This document shows positions 35,188 to 43,855 of a stretch of DNA of 64,000 bases, in pieces. The notes beneath the pieces were generated by a model, which saw nothing but the letters and a program-made list of their open reading frames with translations, searched no databases and was not told the origin of the DNA. The stretch spans positions 558,001 through 622,000 of the forward strand of contig NZ_JAGINT010000001.1 in assembly GCF_017876295.1 (NCBI RefSeq), written 5' to 3'. The position numbers and the translations under genes were made by a program. Numbering within the stretch: the first letter of the stretch is position 1; the number at the start of each line of letters is the position of its first letter. Source of the DNA: Kribbella aluminosa (GTDB taxonomy: Bacteria; Actinomycetota; Actinomycetes; Propionibacteriales; Kribbellaceae).

Positions 35188-35696
35188 CGCAACTGCTCCA
35201 CGCTGACGATCTCCAGCATCGGCGCGTACAACCGCATCAGGTCGATCGCCTTCGCATGGTTCTCCGCGGTGGACCCGGCACACGCCTCCTCCACCACCTG
35301 CACCTGTACGCCGGCATCGACCGCAGCCAGCGCCGTACTGATCACGCAACAGTCGGTAGCCACCCCGGCCAGCACCAGCCGCCCGTCGGCCCGCGCCGCC
35401 AGTTCGGGGCCCCAGGCACCGAACGTCGTCTTGTCCAGAGTTGGAGCACCCTTGAACTCCTCTACCAACTGGTAATCCGCCGCATCGGCAGGCTGCAAGG
35501 CAAACGGAAACGCCTCGTAGTACCCCACCCACGCCCCGGCAGGCTGCTCCGGCGCGACGAACCGCGTGAACACCATCTCCGGCGAGAACAGCTTGACCAA
35601 CTCCCGCGCAGGCTCCACCACCCGCTGGAAGTCCGGCGTCGCCCACCCCGACGAAGGATCCGCGAAGATCCGCTGCAGATCGATCAGCGCCAGCAC
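35184..35696 (-). CDS. Isochorismatase-family (cysteine) amidohydrolase
   Basis: A 170-residue protein with the Asp-Lys-Cys triad: the aspartate in ALIDLQRIF, the lysine in LDKTTFGAW and the cysteine in GVATDCCV. Family members hydrolyse small amides such as nicotinamide, N-carbamoyl compounds, ureidoacrylate or biuret. The NCS1 permease 3 bp upstream suggests the substrate is an imported nitrogen heterocycle breakdown product. GTG 35696 is the start. Confidence 0.88.
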   Translation of the reverse strand: MLALIDLQRIFADPSSGWATPDFQRVVEPARELVKLFSPEMVFTRFVAPEQPAGAWVGYYEAFPFALQPADAADYQLVEEFKGAPTLDKTTFGAWGPELAARADGRLVLAGVATDCCVISTALAAVDAGVQVQVVEEACAGSTAENHAKAIDLMRLYAPMLEIVSVEQLR

Positions 35697-35699
35697 GTC

Positions 35700-37151
35700 T
35701 CAGGCCTCCTGACGCCGTACGGCGGGCCGCCCGCCGAACCACTGCGCGACGAACCCGATCACCAGCGCCGCCAGGACGCCGAGGTTCGCGAACGCCCACG
35801 CGCCCTCCTTGCCGCCGAGCCCGAACGCGCCGAGCAGGTACCCCTGCCAGGTCAGCCAGGACGCCAGCGTGTTCGTCACCAGGCCCCAGCCGATGCCCGT
35901 GGCAACGATCATCGTGCCGACCGGCAGCCAACGGACATCGCCGTACCGCCCGCTCGGCCGGTACAGCTCGTCCTCCGCGTAGTCGCGCCGGCGGCCGGCG
36001 ATGTCGGCCAGCATGATCCCGCACCAGGCCGCGATCGGTACTCCGAGCGTGATCAGGAACCCCTGGAACTGGCCGAGGAACTTCCCGCCGTAGAACACCA
36101 CGTAGATCGTGCCGGCGATCATCACCGCGCCGTCGACGAACGCCGCGACGTACCGCTTCACCGGCAGTCCGAGCGACAGCAGCGCGAGCCCGGACGAGTA
36201 GATGTCGAGGACCGCGCCGCCGACCAGCCCGAGCACCGCGACGATCACGAACGGCACCAGGAACCAGGTCGGCAACGTCGCCGCCAGCGCGCCGATCGGG
36301 TCCGACCCGATCGCCGTACTCAGGTCCTTCGACGACCCGGCGAGCAGCAGCCCGAACACCAGCAGTACGACGGGGGCGACCGAGCCGCCGAACGTCGTCC
36401 AACCGACCACGCCCCGGCTCGACGCCCGGCGCGGGAGGTACCGCGAGTAGTCCGCCGCCGCGTTCACCCAGCCGAGCCCGAACCCGGTCATCAGGAAGAC
36501 CAGTGCGCCGATCACCGCCTGCGCCGACCCGTGCGGAATTTCCGAAACCGTTTTCCAGTGGATCTGATCGGCGACCAGGACCACGTAGACGACGGTCAGT
36601 ACGCCGGTCACGATCGTGATGACCGCCTGCGCCCGCATGATCAGGTCGAACCCGAGCACGCCGCACCCGACCGTCAGCAGGCCGACCACGACCAGCGCGA
36701 TCACCTTGGTCAGCGCGCCGCCGCCCCAGCCGAGCCGGTCGAACACCGTCGCGGTCGCCAGCGTCGCGAGGATCGTCAGTACGGTCTCCCAGCCGACGGT
36801 CAGCAACCAGGAAACCAGCGACGGAAGCTTGTTTCCGCGGACTCCGAACGCGGCCCGGCTGAGCACCATGGTCGGCGCCGAACCACGTTTTCCGGCCAGA
36901 GCGATCCACCCGCAGAGCAGGAACGAGAACACCACCCCGATCACTCCGGCGATCACCGCCTGCCAGAACGAGATCCCGAACCCGAGCGCGAACGCGCCGT
37001 AGCTCAGTCCCAGTACCGACACATTGGCCCCGAACCACGGCCAGAACAGCTGGCTCGGGCGGCCCTTCCGGTCCGCGTCCGCGATCACGTTCAGCCCGTT
37101 GCTCTCGACGGAGAGTGCGCGGGTCTGCTGCACCTCGGCCTGACCTGTCAT
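35700..37151 (-). CDS. NCS1-family nucleobase/allantoin-type permease
   Basis: A 483-residue, twelve-helix transporter. FWPWFGANVSVLGLSYGAF at TM1 and GFGLGWVNAAADYSRYLPR after TM6 are the NCS1 (cytosine/uracil/hydantoin/allantoin) hallmarks. It is the first gene of the operon with the amidohydrolase and the GntR regulator. ATG 37151 is preceded by GGGAGG that belongs to a repeated hairpin element also found before nuoN. Confidence 0.9.
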   Translation of the reverse strand: MTGQAEVQQTRALSVESNGLNVIADADRKGRPSQLFWPWFGANVSVLGLSYGAFALGFGISFWQAVIAGVIGVVFSFLLCGWIALAGKRGSAPTMVLSRAAFGVRGNKLPSLVSWLLTVGWETVLTILATLATATVFDRLGWGGGALTKVIALVVVGLLTVGCGVLGFDLIMRAQAVITIVTGVLTVVYVVLVADQIHWKTVSEIPHGSAQAVIGALVFLMTGFGLGWVNAAADYSRYLPRRASSRGVVGWTTFGGSVAPVVLLVFGLLLAGSSKDLSTAIGSDPIGALAATLPTWFLVPFVIVAVLGLVGGAVLDIYSSGLALLSLGLPVKRYVAAFVDGAVMIAGTIYVVFYGGKFLGQFQGFLITLGVPIAAWCGIMLADIAGRRRDYAEDELYRPSGRYGDVRWLPVGTMIVATGIGWGLVTNTLASWLTWQGYLLGAFGLGGKEGAWAFANLGVLAALVIGFVAQWFGGRPAVRRQEA

Positions 37152-37245
37152 GGGGCCTCCCGTCCTGGACTGAGGAGTGGAGGGAGCGCAGCGACCGGAG
37201 CGACGAGGGAAGGACGGGAGTCACAGCCCCATGACCGCTGCGCCG
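37152..37245 (-). repeat. Dispersed hairpin element, copy A, covering the permease ribosome binding site
   Basis: Read on the minus strand it contains CTCCCGTCCTTCCCTCGTCG, CTCCTCAGTCC, and AGGACGGGAGGCCCC directly before the ATG. The first and last parts pair (CTCCCGTCCT with AGGACGGGAG), so the Shine-Dalgarno GGGAGG sits inside the stem. Copy B upstream of nuoN is nearly identical; copy A has about 18 extra bases in the loop. Confidence 0.8.
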
Positions 37246-37286
37246 GAGGCGTGGCATGCAACACTTTCATCTCGGCTCCTCAAGGA

Positions 37287-37303
37287 CCTGTTCAGTCCTG
37301 TTC
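37287..37303. promoter_or_regulatory. Two CCTGTTC sites upstream of the permease operon
   Basis: CCTGTTC at 37287-37293 and 37297-37303, 10 bp apart, read GAACAGGACTGAACAGG toward the permease. They could be the GntR operator. The same heptamer is found before the HAD gene at 22109-22148. Confidence 0.4.
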
Positions 37304-37358
37304 AAAACGACGGTAGGACGCGACGCCGCGGCGGTCAACGAGTTATAGGCTGAGCACC

Positions 37359-37916
37359 ATGGCCGAGACCGAGCTGGGGATGCCGACTGTGCGGCCGGCC
37401 GTGGGTGCGTTGACGCGGCTCGCGCCGGAGCCCGTCCGGTACCTGCTGAACTGGGGCCGGAAGTACTCGCTCTGGGTGTTCAACTTCGGCCTCGCCTGCT
37501 GCGCGATCGAGTTCATCGCGGCGTCGATGGGCCGCCACGACTTCATCCGGCTCGGCGTGATCCCGTTCGCGCCCGGCCCGCGACAGGCCGACCTGATGGT
37601 GGTGTCCGGCACGGTCACGGACAAGATGGCGCCGGCCATCAAGCGGCTGTACGACCAGATGCCGGAGCCGAAGTACGTGATCAGCTTCGGCTCCTGCTCG
37701 AACTCCGGCGGCCCGTACTGGGACTCGTACTGCGTGACCAAGGGCGTCGACCAGATCATCCCGGTGGACGTGTACGTGCCCGGCTGCCCGCCGCGGCCGG
37801 AGGCGCTGCTGCAGGGCATCCTCAAACTGCAGGAGAAGATCGCCGGCGAGACGGTCGCGAGCCGGTACGAGGAGCCGTCGGCGGCCGCCCTCACCCGGGG
37901 CCTGGTGCAGCCTTGA
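37359..37916 (+). CDS. nuoB: NADH-quinone oxidoreductase subunit B
   Basis: A 185-residue subunit carrying the N2 4Fe-4S cluster. Ligands are visible in GLACCAIEF (tandem Cys), [18 protein letters not shown] and [19 protein letters not shown]. It sits at the quinone-site end of the peripheral arm. ATG 37359 is the start; its TGA overlaps the TTG of nuoC by 4 nt. The C-terminal ~15 residues are poorly conserved. Confidence 0.95.
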   Translation: MAETELGMPTVRPAVGALTRLAPEPVRYLLNWGRKYSLWVFNFGLACCAIEFIAASMGRHDFIRLGVIPFAPGPRQADLMVVSGTVTDKMAPAIKRLYDQMPEPKYVISFGSCSNSGGPYWDSYCVTKGVDQIIPVDVYVPGCPPRPEALLQGILKLQEKIAGETVASRYEEPSAAALTRGLVQP

Positions 37917-38758
37917 CGTCCGACGCTGTCGAGGCGCTGACCGGCGCCGGGATCGCCGCGACGTCCGCGAGCAGCTTCGGCCCGGTCGCGATCGACGTAC
38001 CGCCGGAGTCCTGGGTCGCGGCGCACGAGGTACTGCGGGACGCGGTCGGGTTCACGTTCTTCGACTTCCTGAGCGCGGCCGACGAGCTGAAGGACGGGTT
38101 CCGGGTGGTGTCGCATCTCGCGGACTTCTGGGGCGGGACCAACGTGGACCACGTGCTGGTGCGGACGCTGGTGCCGCGGGACAACGCCGTACTGCCGACG
38201 CTGACCGACGTGTACGCCGGGGCGAACTGGCACGAGCGGGAGACGCACGAGATGTTCGGGATCGCCTTCGACGGGCATCCGAACCTGACCACGCTGCTGC
38301 TCCCGGAGGAGTTCGAGGGCCACCCGCTGCGCAAGGAGTTCGTCCTCGCCTCCCGGGTCGCCAAACCGTGGCCCGGCGCCAAGGAACCTGGCGAGTCCGA
38401 CCACGCCCCCGCCGGCGCCCCGAGCCGCCGCCGCACCCTCCCACCCGGCGTCCCCGACCCCGGCACCTGGGGCCCCCGCCCACCGGGCTCCCCCACCCCC
38501 GACCCCCTGGCCCCCGCCGAAGCCGCCGCCACCCCCGCCCGCCCCCGCCGAACCGCCACCCCCGCCGAACGCCGCCCCCGCAACCAGCCCCCACCAGCCA
38601 CCGCCCCACCAGCCAGCCCGCCGGGTCCGCCGCAGTCCGGCCCACAGACCGATGGGCCGGCTGCCCCGCAGACCAGCCCGCCGGGTGCGCCGCAGACCGA
38701 CCCGCCGACCGGCCCGCCGGCGGCGGGCGGTGGCGAGTCTTCGGCTGATCCGTCGTGA
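37913..38758 (+). CDS. nuoC: NADH-quinone oxidoreductase subunit C with long Pro-rich tail
   Basis: Residues ~1-150 are the NuoC 30-kDa domain: [81 protein letters not shown]. The last ~125 residues are a disordered proline/alanine tail with PPGPPQ, PQTDGPA and PQTDPPTG repeats. The start is a TTG at 37913 that overlaps nuoB. A NuoD gene should follow here but an acetyltransferase gene does, overlapping by 4 nt. Confidence 0.9.
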   Translation: MTSDAVEALTGAGIAATSASSFGPVAIDVPPESWVAAHEVLRDAVGFTFFDFLSAADELKDGFRVVSHLADFWGGTNVDHVLVRTLVPRDNAVLPTLTDVYAGANWHERETHEMFGIAFDGHPNLTTLLLPEEFEGHPLRKEFVLASRVAKPWPGAKEPGESDHAPAGAPSRRRTLPPGVPDPGTWGPRPPGSPTPDPLAPAEAAATPARPRRTATPAERRPRNQPPPATAPPASPPGPPQSGPQTDGPAAPQTSPPGAPQTDPPTGPPAAGGGESSADPS

Positions 38759-39678
38759 TGCCGTCGGCTGAGGAGCTGGCGCGGTACACGCTGGAGCGGC
38801 AGCATCCGCTCACTCGCGCCTGGGTGGACGACGCGCGGCGGATGGCGATCCTCGCCGAGGAACATGCCGCGCTGGACATCCTGCTCGCCGAGGACCTGGA
38901 CATCGCTGCCGCCCGCGCGCAGCGCCTCGCGCCGGGCAAACCCGCCGAGTCGATGCTCAACCGCTGGGTTGCCGTAGGCAACGACCTGCGGGCGATGTTC
39001 AGCCTGCGCTTCGAGAACCTGAACCTGGCAAGGCCGTTCGTCGACGCCACCCCGATGACCCGCTCCCCGGAACCAGTCGACCTCCCCGCGATCGCCGCCG
39101 CCGCGCAGGAGTACTACGGCATCCACAACCCGCTCTACGTCCGCCTCTGGACAGCCGGCGACGGCGTCGACGGCACCACCCCTGACCGCCGGTTCCTGGC
39201 CGCACCGATCGGCGACCTGCACCCGTCCGACGTACCGCCCGGCCTCGCGCTGCGCCGGGCGAAGACCGTCGACCACTACGACGACGCCCGCCGCGCGTAC
39301 GCCGCCGTCGACGCCGAACACCCGCACCACGCGGAGGAGGCGACCCTCCAGGACCTCGACGACCTGCAGGAATCCGCCGACGACGGCCTGCTGTACGACG
39401 TCACCGTGAACGACGAGTGGGCCGGGTACGCAGCCGCGATCATCAAGCCCGACGACGCGCTCGGCCTCCCCGCGTACGTCGTCCGCGAACTCGTCCTAGC
39501 CCCCGGCTACCGCGGCCACGGCTACGGCCGGCACCTGAGCACCCTCCTCGCCCAGGCCCTCCCCGACCCCACCCGCATCCTGATCGGCACCATCCACTCC
39601 GCCAACCACGCCGCCCGCACCGCCGCCCTGAAATCCGGCCGCCAAGACATCGGCGGCTGGCTCCAACTCCCGCTCTGA
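38755..39678 (+). CDS. GNAT-family acetyltransferase-like protein
   Basis: A 307-residue protein whose C-terminal third is a GNAT domain: VVRELVLAPGYRGHGYGRHLSTLLAQAL is the acetyl-CoA loop. The N-terminal ~170 residues are helical and unassigned. The GTG start overlaps the nuoC stop (GTGA), so it is co-translated with nuoC in the place where nuoD normally stands. Substrate unknown. Confidence 0.8.
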   Translation: MMPSAEELARYTLERQHPLTRAWVDDARRMAILAEEHAALDILLAEDLDIAAARAQRLAPGKPAESMLNRWVAVGNDLRAMFSLRFENLNLARPFVDATPMTRSPEPVDLPAIAAAAQEYYGIHNPLYVRLWTAGDGVDGTTPDRRFLAAPIGDLHPSDVPPGLALRRAKTVDHYDDARRAYAAVDAEHPHHAEEATLQDLDDLQESADDGLLYDVTVNDEWAGYAAAIIKPDDALGLPAYVVRELVLAPGYRGHGYGRHLSTLLAQALPDPTRILIGTIHSANHAARTAALKSGRQDIGGWLQLPL

Positions 39679-39700
39679 CCCCACGGCGCGACAGCCTCGG

Positions 39701-40864
39701 CTAAGTCGCCGGGGTGTAGTAGAAGACCTCCTCGCGGGTGATGCGGCCGGAGGTGACTGTGCAGAGGGAGAGTTTGGTGGTGCGGGTGTTGTGATGGTGG
39801 AAGGTGAAGCGGATCGCGAAGTGGTTGTCCGTCACGAGTGGGCCCAGTACGTCGATGGCGTCGTACTCGATGCCGGCAGTCTGGCGGTGGGCGTTCTCGA
39901 GGATGGCGGCGGTGCCTTTGAGCTCGAGCTCCTCGCCGTTCGTCTCGAGCGGGGCGACGCGGACCATGTCGGGGGCGGTGAGAGCCAGCGCTTCGGCGAG
40001 GCGGCCGGTGGAGAGGGCGCCGGTGTACTGCTGGGCGACCTCGGACGTGGTCGGGACGCGGAACTCGGCGGCGTGGTCCGCGGCCCATTCGGCGAACGTA
40101 CGCGCGGGCCGGCCGGTCAGTTCGGCGACCGTGGTGGTGACCGGTTCGGGGTTGTCGACGAGCGAGGCCCAGTAGGTGACCGAGCTGTCGGCGAGGACCG
40201 GGTCGGCGCCGAGGTCGAGCATCGCCTGCCGGGCGGCGTCGGCGGACAGCGCCTCGACCCGCATCCGCTTGCCGATCTCCCGCGCGATGGTGCGGATCTG
40301 CTCGGCCTGCGTCAGTACTTCAGGGCCGGTGACGTCGTAGGTCTGTCCGATGTGGTGGTCGCCGAGCAGCGCGAGTACGGCGACCGCGGCGATGTCGCGC
40401 TCGTGGATCAGCGACCGCCCGGCCTCGGGGTACGGGACCCGGACGACGTCGCCGGTACGGAACTCGTCGGCCCAGCCCTGCGCGTTCACGGCGAACCCGC
40501 CCGGACGTACGAACGTCCAGTCCTTGTCCTGCAGCAACCGCTCGACGTCTGCCCAGACCCCGCCGGACGGCGCGTTCAGCGAGGACAGGTAGACGACGCG
40601 CCGCGGGAGTTCGGGGACCACGGCCGCCGCACCGTCGGCGCTGAACGACGGCCAGAGCAGGAACGCCGCGTCCGCGCCGTCCGCGGCCCGTCGTACGGCG
40701 GCGGGGTCGGTGATGTCGCCCTGGATCAGCTCGACGTCGGGCGGGAGCGCGGCGCGTTCCGGCGTACGGACGAGGGCCCGAACGGTGACGCCCGCGGCGC
40801 GCAGCCCGTCGACGACGTGCCGGCCGACGCGGCCGGTGGCTCCGGTGACAAGGATTGTTCTCAT
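39701..40864 (-). CDS. NmrA-like NAD(P)-binding protein fused to a SnoaL-like domain
   Basis: Residues 1-~275 are an atypical short-chain reductase of the NmrA/SDR_a5 type: ILVTGATGRVGRHVVDGLRAAGVTVRALVR at the start, VVYLSSLNAP and FVRPGGFAVN later, and TGRPARTFAEWAADHAAEF at the end. A SnoaL-like alpha+beta barrel follows (STGRLAEALALTAPDMVRV ... EENAHRQ-like helix to FHHHNTRTTKLSLCTVTSGRITREEVFYYTP). ATG 40864 is the start. It may be a redox sensor or a ketoreductase. It is opposite in strand to the nuo genes. Confidence 0.82.
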   Translation of the reverse strand: MRTILVTGATGRVGRHVVDGLRAAGVTVRALVRTPERAALPPDVELIQGDITDPAAVRRAADGADAAFLLWPSFSADGAAAVVPELPRRVVYLSSLNAPSGGVWADVERLLQDKDWTFVRPGGFAVNAQGWADEFRTGDVVRVPYPEAGRSLIHERDIAAVAVLALLGDHHIGQTYDVTGPEVLTQAEQIRTIAREIGKRMRVEALSADAARQAMLDLGADPVLADSSVTYWASLVDNPEPVTTTVAELTGRPARTFAEWAADHAAEFRVPTTSEVAQQYTGALSTGRLAEALALTAPDMVRVAPLETNGEELELKGTAAILENAHRQTAGIEYDAIDVLGPLVTDNHFAIRFTFHHHNTRTTKLSLCTVTSGRITREEVFYYTPAT

Positions 40865-40926
40865 GACACCCACCCTTGGACCTGAACGATGGTTGAGGTC
40901 AAGCCGGACGCACTAGGCTGACATCC

Positions 40927-41874
40927 ATGCTGGAGTTCGTGGTGCGGGTGGTGGGCGTGCTGGTCGCCTTCCTGGTGGCGCCCTTGCTGGTCGGGCAGGC
41001 CGAGCACAAGGTGATGGCGCACATGCAGTCACGGCTCGGCCCGATGTACGCCGGTGGGTTCCACGGCTGGGCGCAGCTGGTCGCGGACGGCGTGAAGTTC
41101 GTCCAGAAGGAAAGCGTGGTCCCGACCGCCGCGGACAAGCGGGTCTTCGAATGGGCGCCGGTGGTCGCGATCCTGCCGTACCTCGCCGCGCTCGCCGCGA
41201 TCCCGCTGGCGCCGGGGGTCGTCGGCGCGGACCTCGACTCCGGGCTGTTCTTCGTACTCGCGGTGATGAGCATCGGCGTACTGGGTTCGCTGATGGCGGG
41301 CTGGGGGAGCGGGAACAAGTACAGCCTGCTCGGCGGGCTGCGGGTGGCGGCGCAGCTGATGAGTTACGAGCTGCCGTTCGTACTGTCCGCGGCGAGTGTC
41401 GCGGTCGCCGCCGGGTCGTTGAGCCTGACCGGGATCGCCCACGCGTGGAACCCGTGGTGGTTGCTGTGGCAGCTGCCCGGGATGGTCGTGTTCTTCATCG
41501 CGGGGCTCGCCGAGCTGCAGCGGCCCCCGTTCGACATGCCGGTCGCGGACTCCGAGGTGATCTTCGGGCCGTACACGGAGTACACCGGGCTCCGGTTCGC
41601 GATGTTCCTGCTCGCCGAGTACGCCGGGATCGTCGTACTCGCGGGCCTCACCACGGTGCTGTTCCTCGGCGGCTGGAGCGGCCCGGGGCCGGAGTCGATC
41701 GGGTGGATCTGGACTCTGCTGAAGGTCGCGCTCGTGTCGGTCGTGGTGATCTGGGTGCGGGTCTCGTTCCCGCGGATGCGCGCCGACCAGCTGCAGAAGC
41801 TGGCATGGCAGGGCCTGGTGCCAGTAGCCCTGCTGCAACTCGCCCTAACGGGCGTAGGCGTCGTCCTGTTCTGA
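40927..41874 (+). CDS. nuoH: NADH-quinone oxidoreductase subunit H
   Basis: A 315-residue, eight-helix membrane subunit that joins the membrane and peripheral arms at the quinone channel. Hallmarks are HKVMAHMQSRLGPMYAGGFHGWAQLVADGVKFVQKE and AGLAELQRPPFDMPVADSEVIFGPYTEYTGLRFAMFLLAEYA. ATG 40927 is the start. It stands alone, between a reductase gene and a decayed locus, about 4 kb before nuoI. Confidence 0.95.
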   Translation: MLEFVVRVVGVLVAFLVAPLLVGQAEHKVMAHMQSRLGPMYAGGFHGWAQLVADGVKFVQKESVVPTAADKRVFEWAPVVAILPYLAALAAIPLAPGVVGADLDSGLFFVLAVMSIGVLGSLMAGWGSGNKYSLLGGLRVAAQLMSYELPFVLSAASVAVAAGSLSLTGIAHAWNPWWLLWQLPGMVVFFIAGLAELQRPPFDMPVADSEVIFGPYTEYTGLRFAMFLLAEYAGIVVLAGLTTVLFLGGWSGPGPESIGWIWTLLKVALVSVVVIWVRVSFPRMRADQLQKLAWQGLVPVALLQLALTGVGVVLF

Positions 41875-41875
41875 G

Positions 41876-41923
41876 GGTTGGGGAGGGTTTTCCTCCCGGA
41901 TCGGCACGAAATCCTCCCCAACC
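41876..41923. terminator. Hairpin between nuoH and the ABC permease remnant
   Basis: GGTTGGGGAGG (41876-41886) pairs perfectly with CCTCCCCAACC (41913-41923). It follows the nuoH stop directly and also the stop of the convergent pseudogene, so it may serve both. Confidence 0.65.
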
Positions 41924-41924
41924 G

Positions 41925-42260
41925 TCATGGTGTCGCGAGGGCTTCCGTGGGGGAGAGGCGGGAGGCTCGGACGGCGGGGGACAGGCCTGCCAGGGCGCCG
42001 ATCACCAGGGTGGCCGGTACGGATCTGGCCGCGGGTGGCGCCGAGGGAACGTCGGAGGCCGATCTCAGCGCGGCGTTCGAGGACCGGGATCACCATGATG
42101 TTCGCGACGCCGACCCGCCGTCCGGGCCGGCCTTGGTGATCCCGCCGCGGCCGCGACGAGAACGGTTGCCGGAAATTTCCGGTTGCGGAATCGAGCCATT
42201 TTCCGCTGCGGACCGTCGCTCCGATGGTGTCGAGCAGGTTGGCGCGGGCCGCGCGGAAAC
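41925..42260 (-). pseudogene. Remnant of a MacB/FtsX-type ABC transporter permease
   Basis: The minus strand reads GVANIMVIPVLERRAEIGLRRSLGATRGQIR, a clear MacB-type permease segment, then in another frame ATLVIGALAGLSPAVRASRLSPTEALATP and the stop at 41925. About 50 residues that normally lie between them are missing. Further upstream only scraps such as GATVRSGKWL and KFPATVL in different frames remain. The gene is degraded by deletions and frameshifts, and no ATPase partner is present. Such permeases are often next to two-component genes, as here. Confidence 0.75.
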
Positions 42261-42287
42261 ACGGGGGAAACAGCGCCGTCGGGCACC

Positions 42288-43480
42288 ATGGGGTGCGTGC
42301 GGGTACTGGTGGTCGAGGACGAACCGTTGCTGGCGGCAGCGATCGCGGAGTGGTTGCGCGACGACTCGCACGCCGTCGACGTGGCCGGTGACGGCGGCGC
42401 CGCGCTCGAGCGGCTGTCCGTGAACGGGTACGACGTACTCGTCCTGGACCGCGACATCCCGGTGGTGCACGGCGACGAGGTGTGCCGGCAACTGGTGACA
42501 TCCGGATCGGCCACCCGGGTGCTGATGCTGCACGAACGGATCGCGCTGAACGGCCCCGACGACGAGGTGAAGAACCTGGCGGACGCGTTCGACACGATGG
42601 TGGAGCGGCTGGACCATTCGTTCGACGGCCAGCGCCGGTTCGTCGCCAACGCGTCCCACGAACTCCGTACGCCGTTGACCCTCGGCCGCGCGCTGGTCGA
42701 GGTCGCGATGCATCGGCGTACGGCGTCCGCGGACGTGAAGGAACTGGGCGAGAGCCTGCTGACGATCAACGCGCGGCACGAGCAGCTGATCGAAGGGCTG
42801 CTGATCCTCGCGGACTCGGAGAAGCAGCTGACGGCCGTCTACCCGGTGAACCTGAGCGACATCGTCACCCACGTGCGGGCCAGGTTGCCAGTGAGGCGGC
42901 CGCGGCCGGCGTCGAGGTGGTCCGCGGCCCGGGCGACGCACCGACGAAGGGCGACGCGCTGCTGCTGGAGCGCCTGGTGCACAACCTGGTCGAGAACGGC
43001 GTCCGCCACAACACAGCTCGCCAGGTCAGAGCCGACGAGCGACCGTCCGCCCAGGTGGCAGGCGCCCAGGAAACCGCGACTGCGACGACGCGGACGCCGG
43101 ACGGAGCTGCGACGACGCGGGGGTCCGACGGTGCTGCGACGACGCGGGGGTCCGGCGGTGCTGCGGTGACGCCCGGGCCTGACGGGGGTGCTGCGGCCCG
43201 GGGGGCGCGGTGGGTCCGGGTTTTGAGCCGGACGGTCGGCGGCCGGGTCGAGCTGGTCGTGTCGAACACCGGCCCCGAGATTCCGCCGTACGAGGTGGAG
43301 AGTTTGTTCAAGCCGTTCTACCGCCTCGGTGCCGAGCGGCTCGTCGGCGGGAAGGGCGCCGGGCTCGGCCTGTCGATCGTCCGCTCGGTGGCGGAGGCGC
43401 ACGGCGGCACCGTGGACGCCGTACCGCGCGCCGGCGGCGGTCTGGAAATTACTGTGGTGCTGCCTGTCGATCCAGGGTGA
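42288..43480 (+). pseudogene. Chimeric response-regulator/histidine-kinase gene, frameshifted
   Basis: The first ~75 residues are the start of a receiver domain (VRVLVVEDEPLLAAAIAEWL ... YDVLVLDRDIPVVHGDEVC ... ATRVLML). In frame, this joins the end of a HAMP segment and a HisKA domain (FDTMVERLDHSFDGQRRFVANASHELRTPL, phospho-accepting His in the last motif). The receiver's lysine strand and the winged helix are missing, so a deletion fused two adjacent genes. Near 42880 one base is lost; the HATPase domain (RLVHNLVENGVRHN, NTGPEIPPYEVESLFKPFYRLG, GKGAGLGLSIVRSVAEAHGG) continues in another frame and contains an inserted 27-bp repeat array. Probably non-functional. Confidence 0.8.
43080..43190. 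repeat. 27-bp tandem repeat inside the kinase ATPase domain
   Basis: Four units starting CTGCGACGACGCGG at 43080, 43107 and 43134, with a diverged fourth at 43161. In the kinase frame they encode GAATTRGSD-like nonapeptides in a loop of the ATPase domain. Confidence 0.88.
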
Positions 43481-43513
43481 GGCGGTTCGTGTAGGTCACG
43501 AGAAGGAGGAACG

Positions 43514-43855
43514 ATGAACCAATACGTGCTCAGCATCTACCAGCCCGACGGCCCGGTCCCCGAGCCCGAGATCCTCGACCCGATCATGCGTGACCTCGAG
43601 GTCCTGAACACGGATCTGAGGGAAGCCGGGGTCTGGGTGTTCGACGCCGGCATGCACCCGCCCGAGACCGCCACCGTGCTGCGCGTCCAGGGCGACGAGG
43701 TACTGGTGACCGACGGCCCGTTCACCGAGGGCAAGGAACACCTGGGCGGCTTCATCGTCATCCGGGTCGAGGACCTCGACGCCGCACTGCACTGGGGGCG
43801 GCGCCTCGCCAAGGTGCTCCGCCTGCCGGTCGAGGTCCGGCCCTCGCAGTCGTGA
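43514..43855 (+). CDS. YCII-related (DGPF) protein
   Basis: A 113-residue DGPF-domain protein. The namesake motif appears as TDGPFTEGKEHLGGFIVIRVEDLDAALHWG. The family resembles muconolactone isomerase in fold. Genes of this kind are the standard neighbours of ECF42 sigma factors, and here the sigma gene overlaps its stop by 4 nt. ATG 43514 has AGGAGG upstream. Confidence 0.93.
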   Translation: MNQYVLSIYQPDGPVPEPEILDPIMRDLEVLNTDLREAGVWVFDAGMHPPETATVLRVQGDEVLVTDGPFTEGKEHLGGFIVIRVEDLDAALHWGRRLAKVLRLPVEVRPSQS

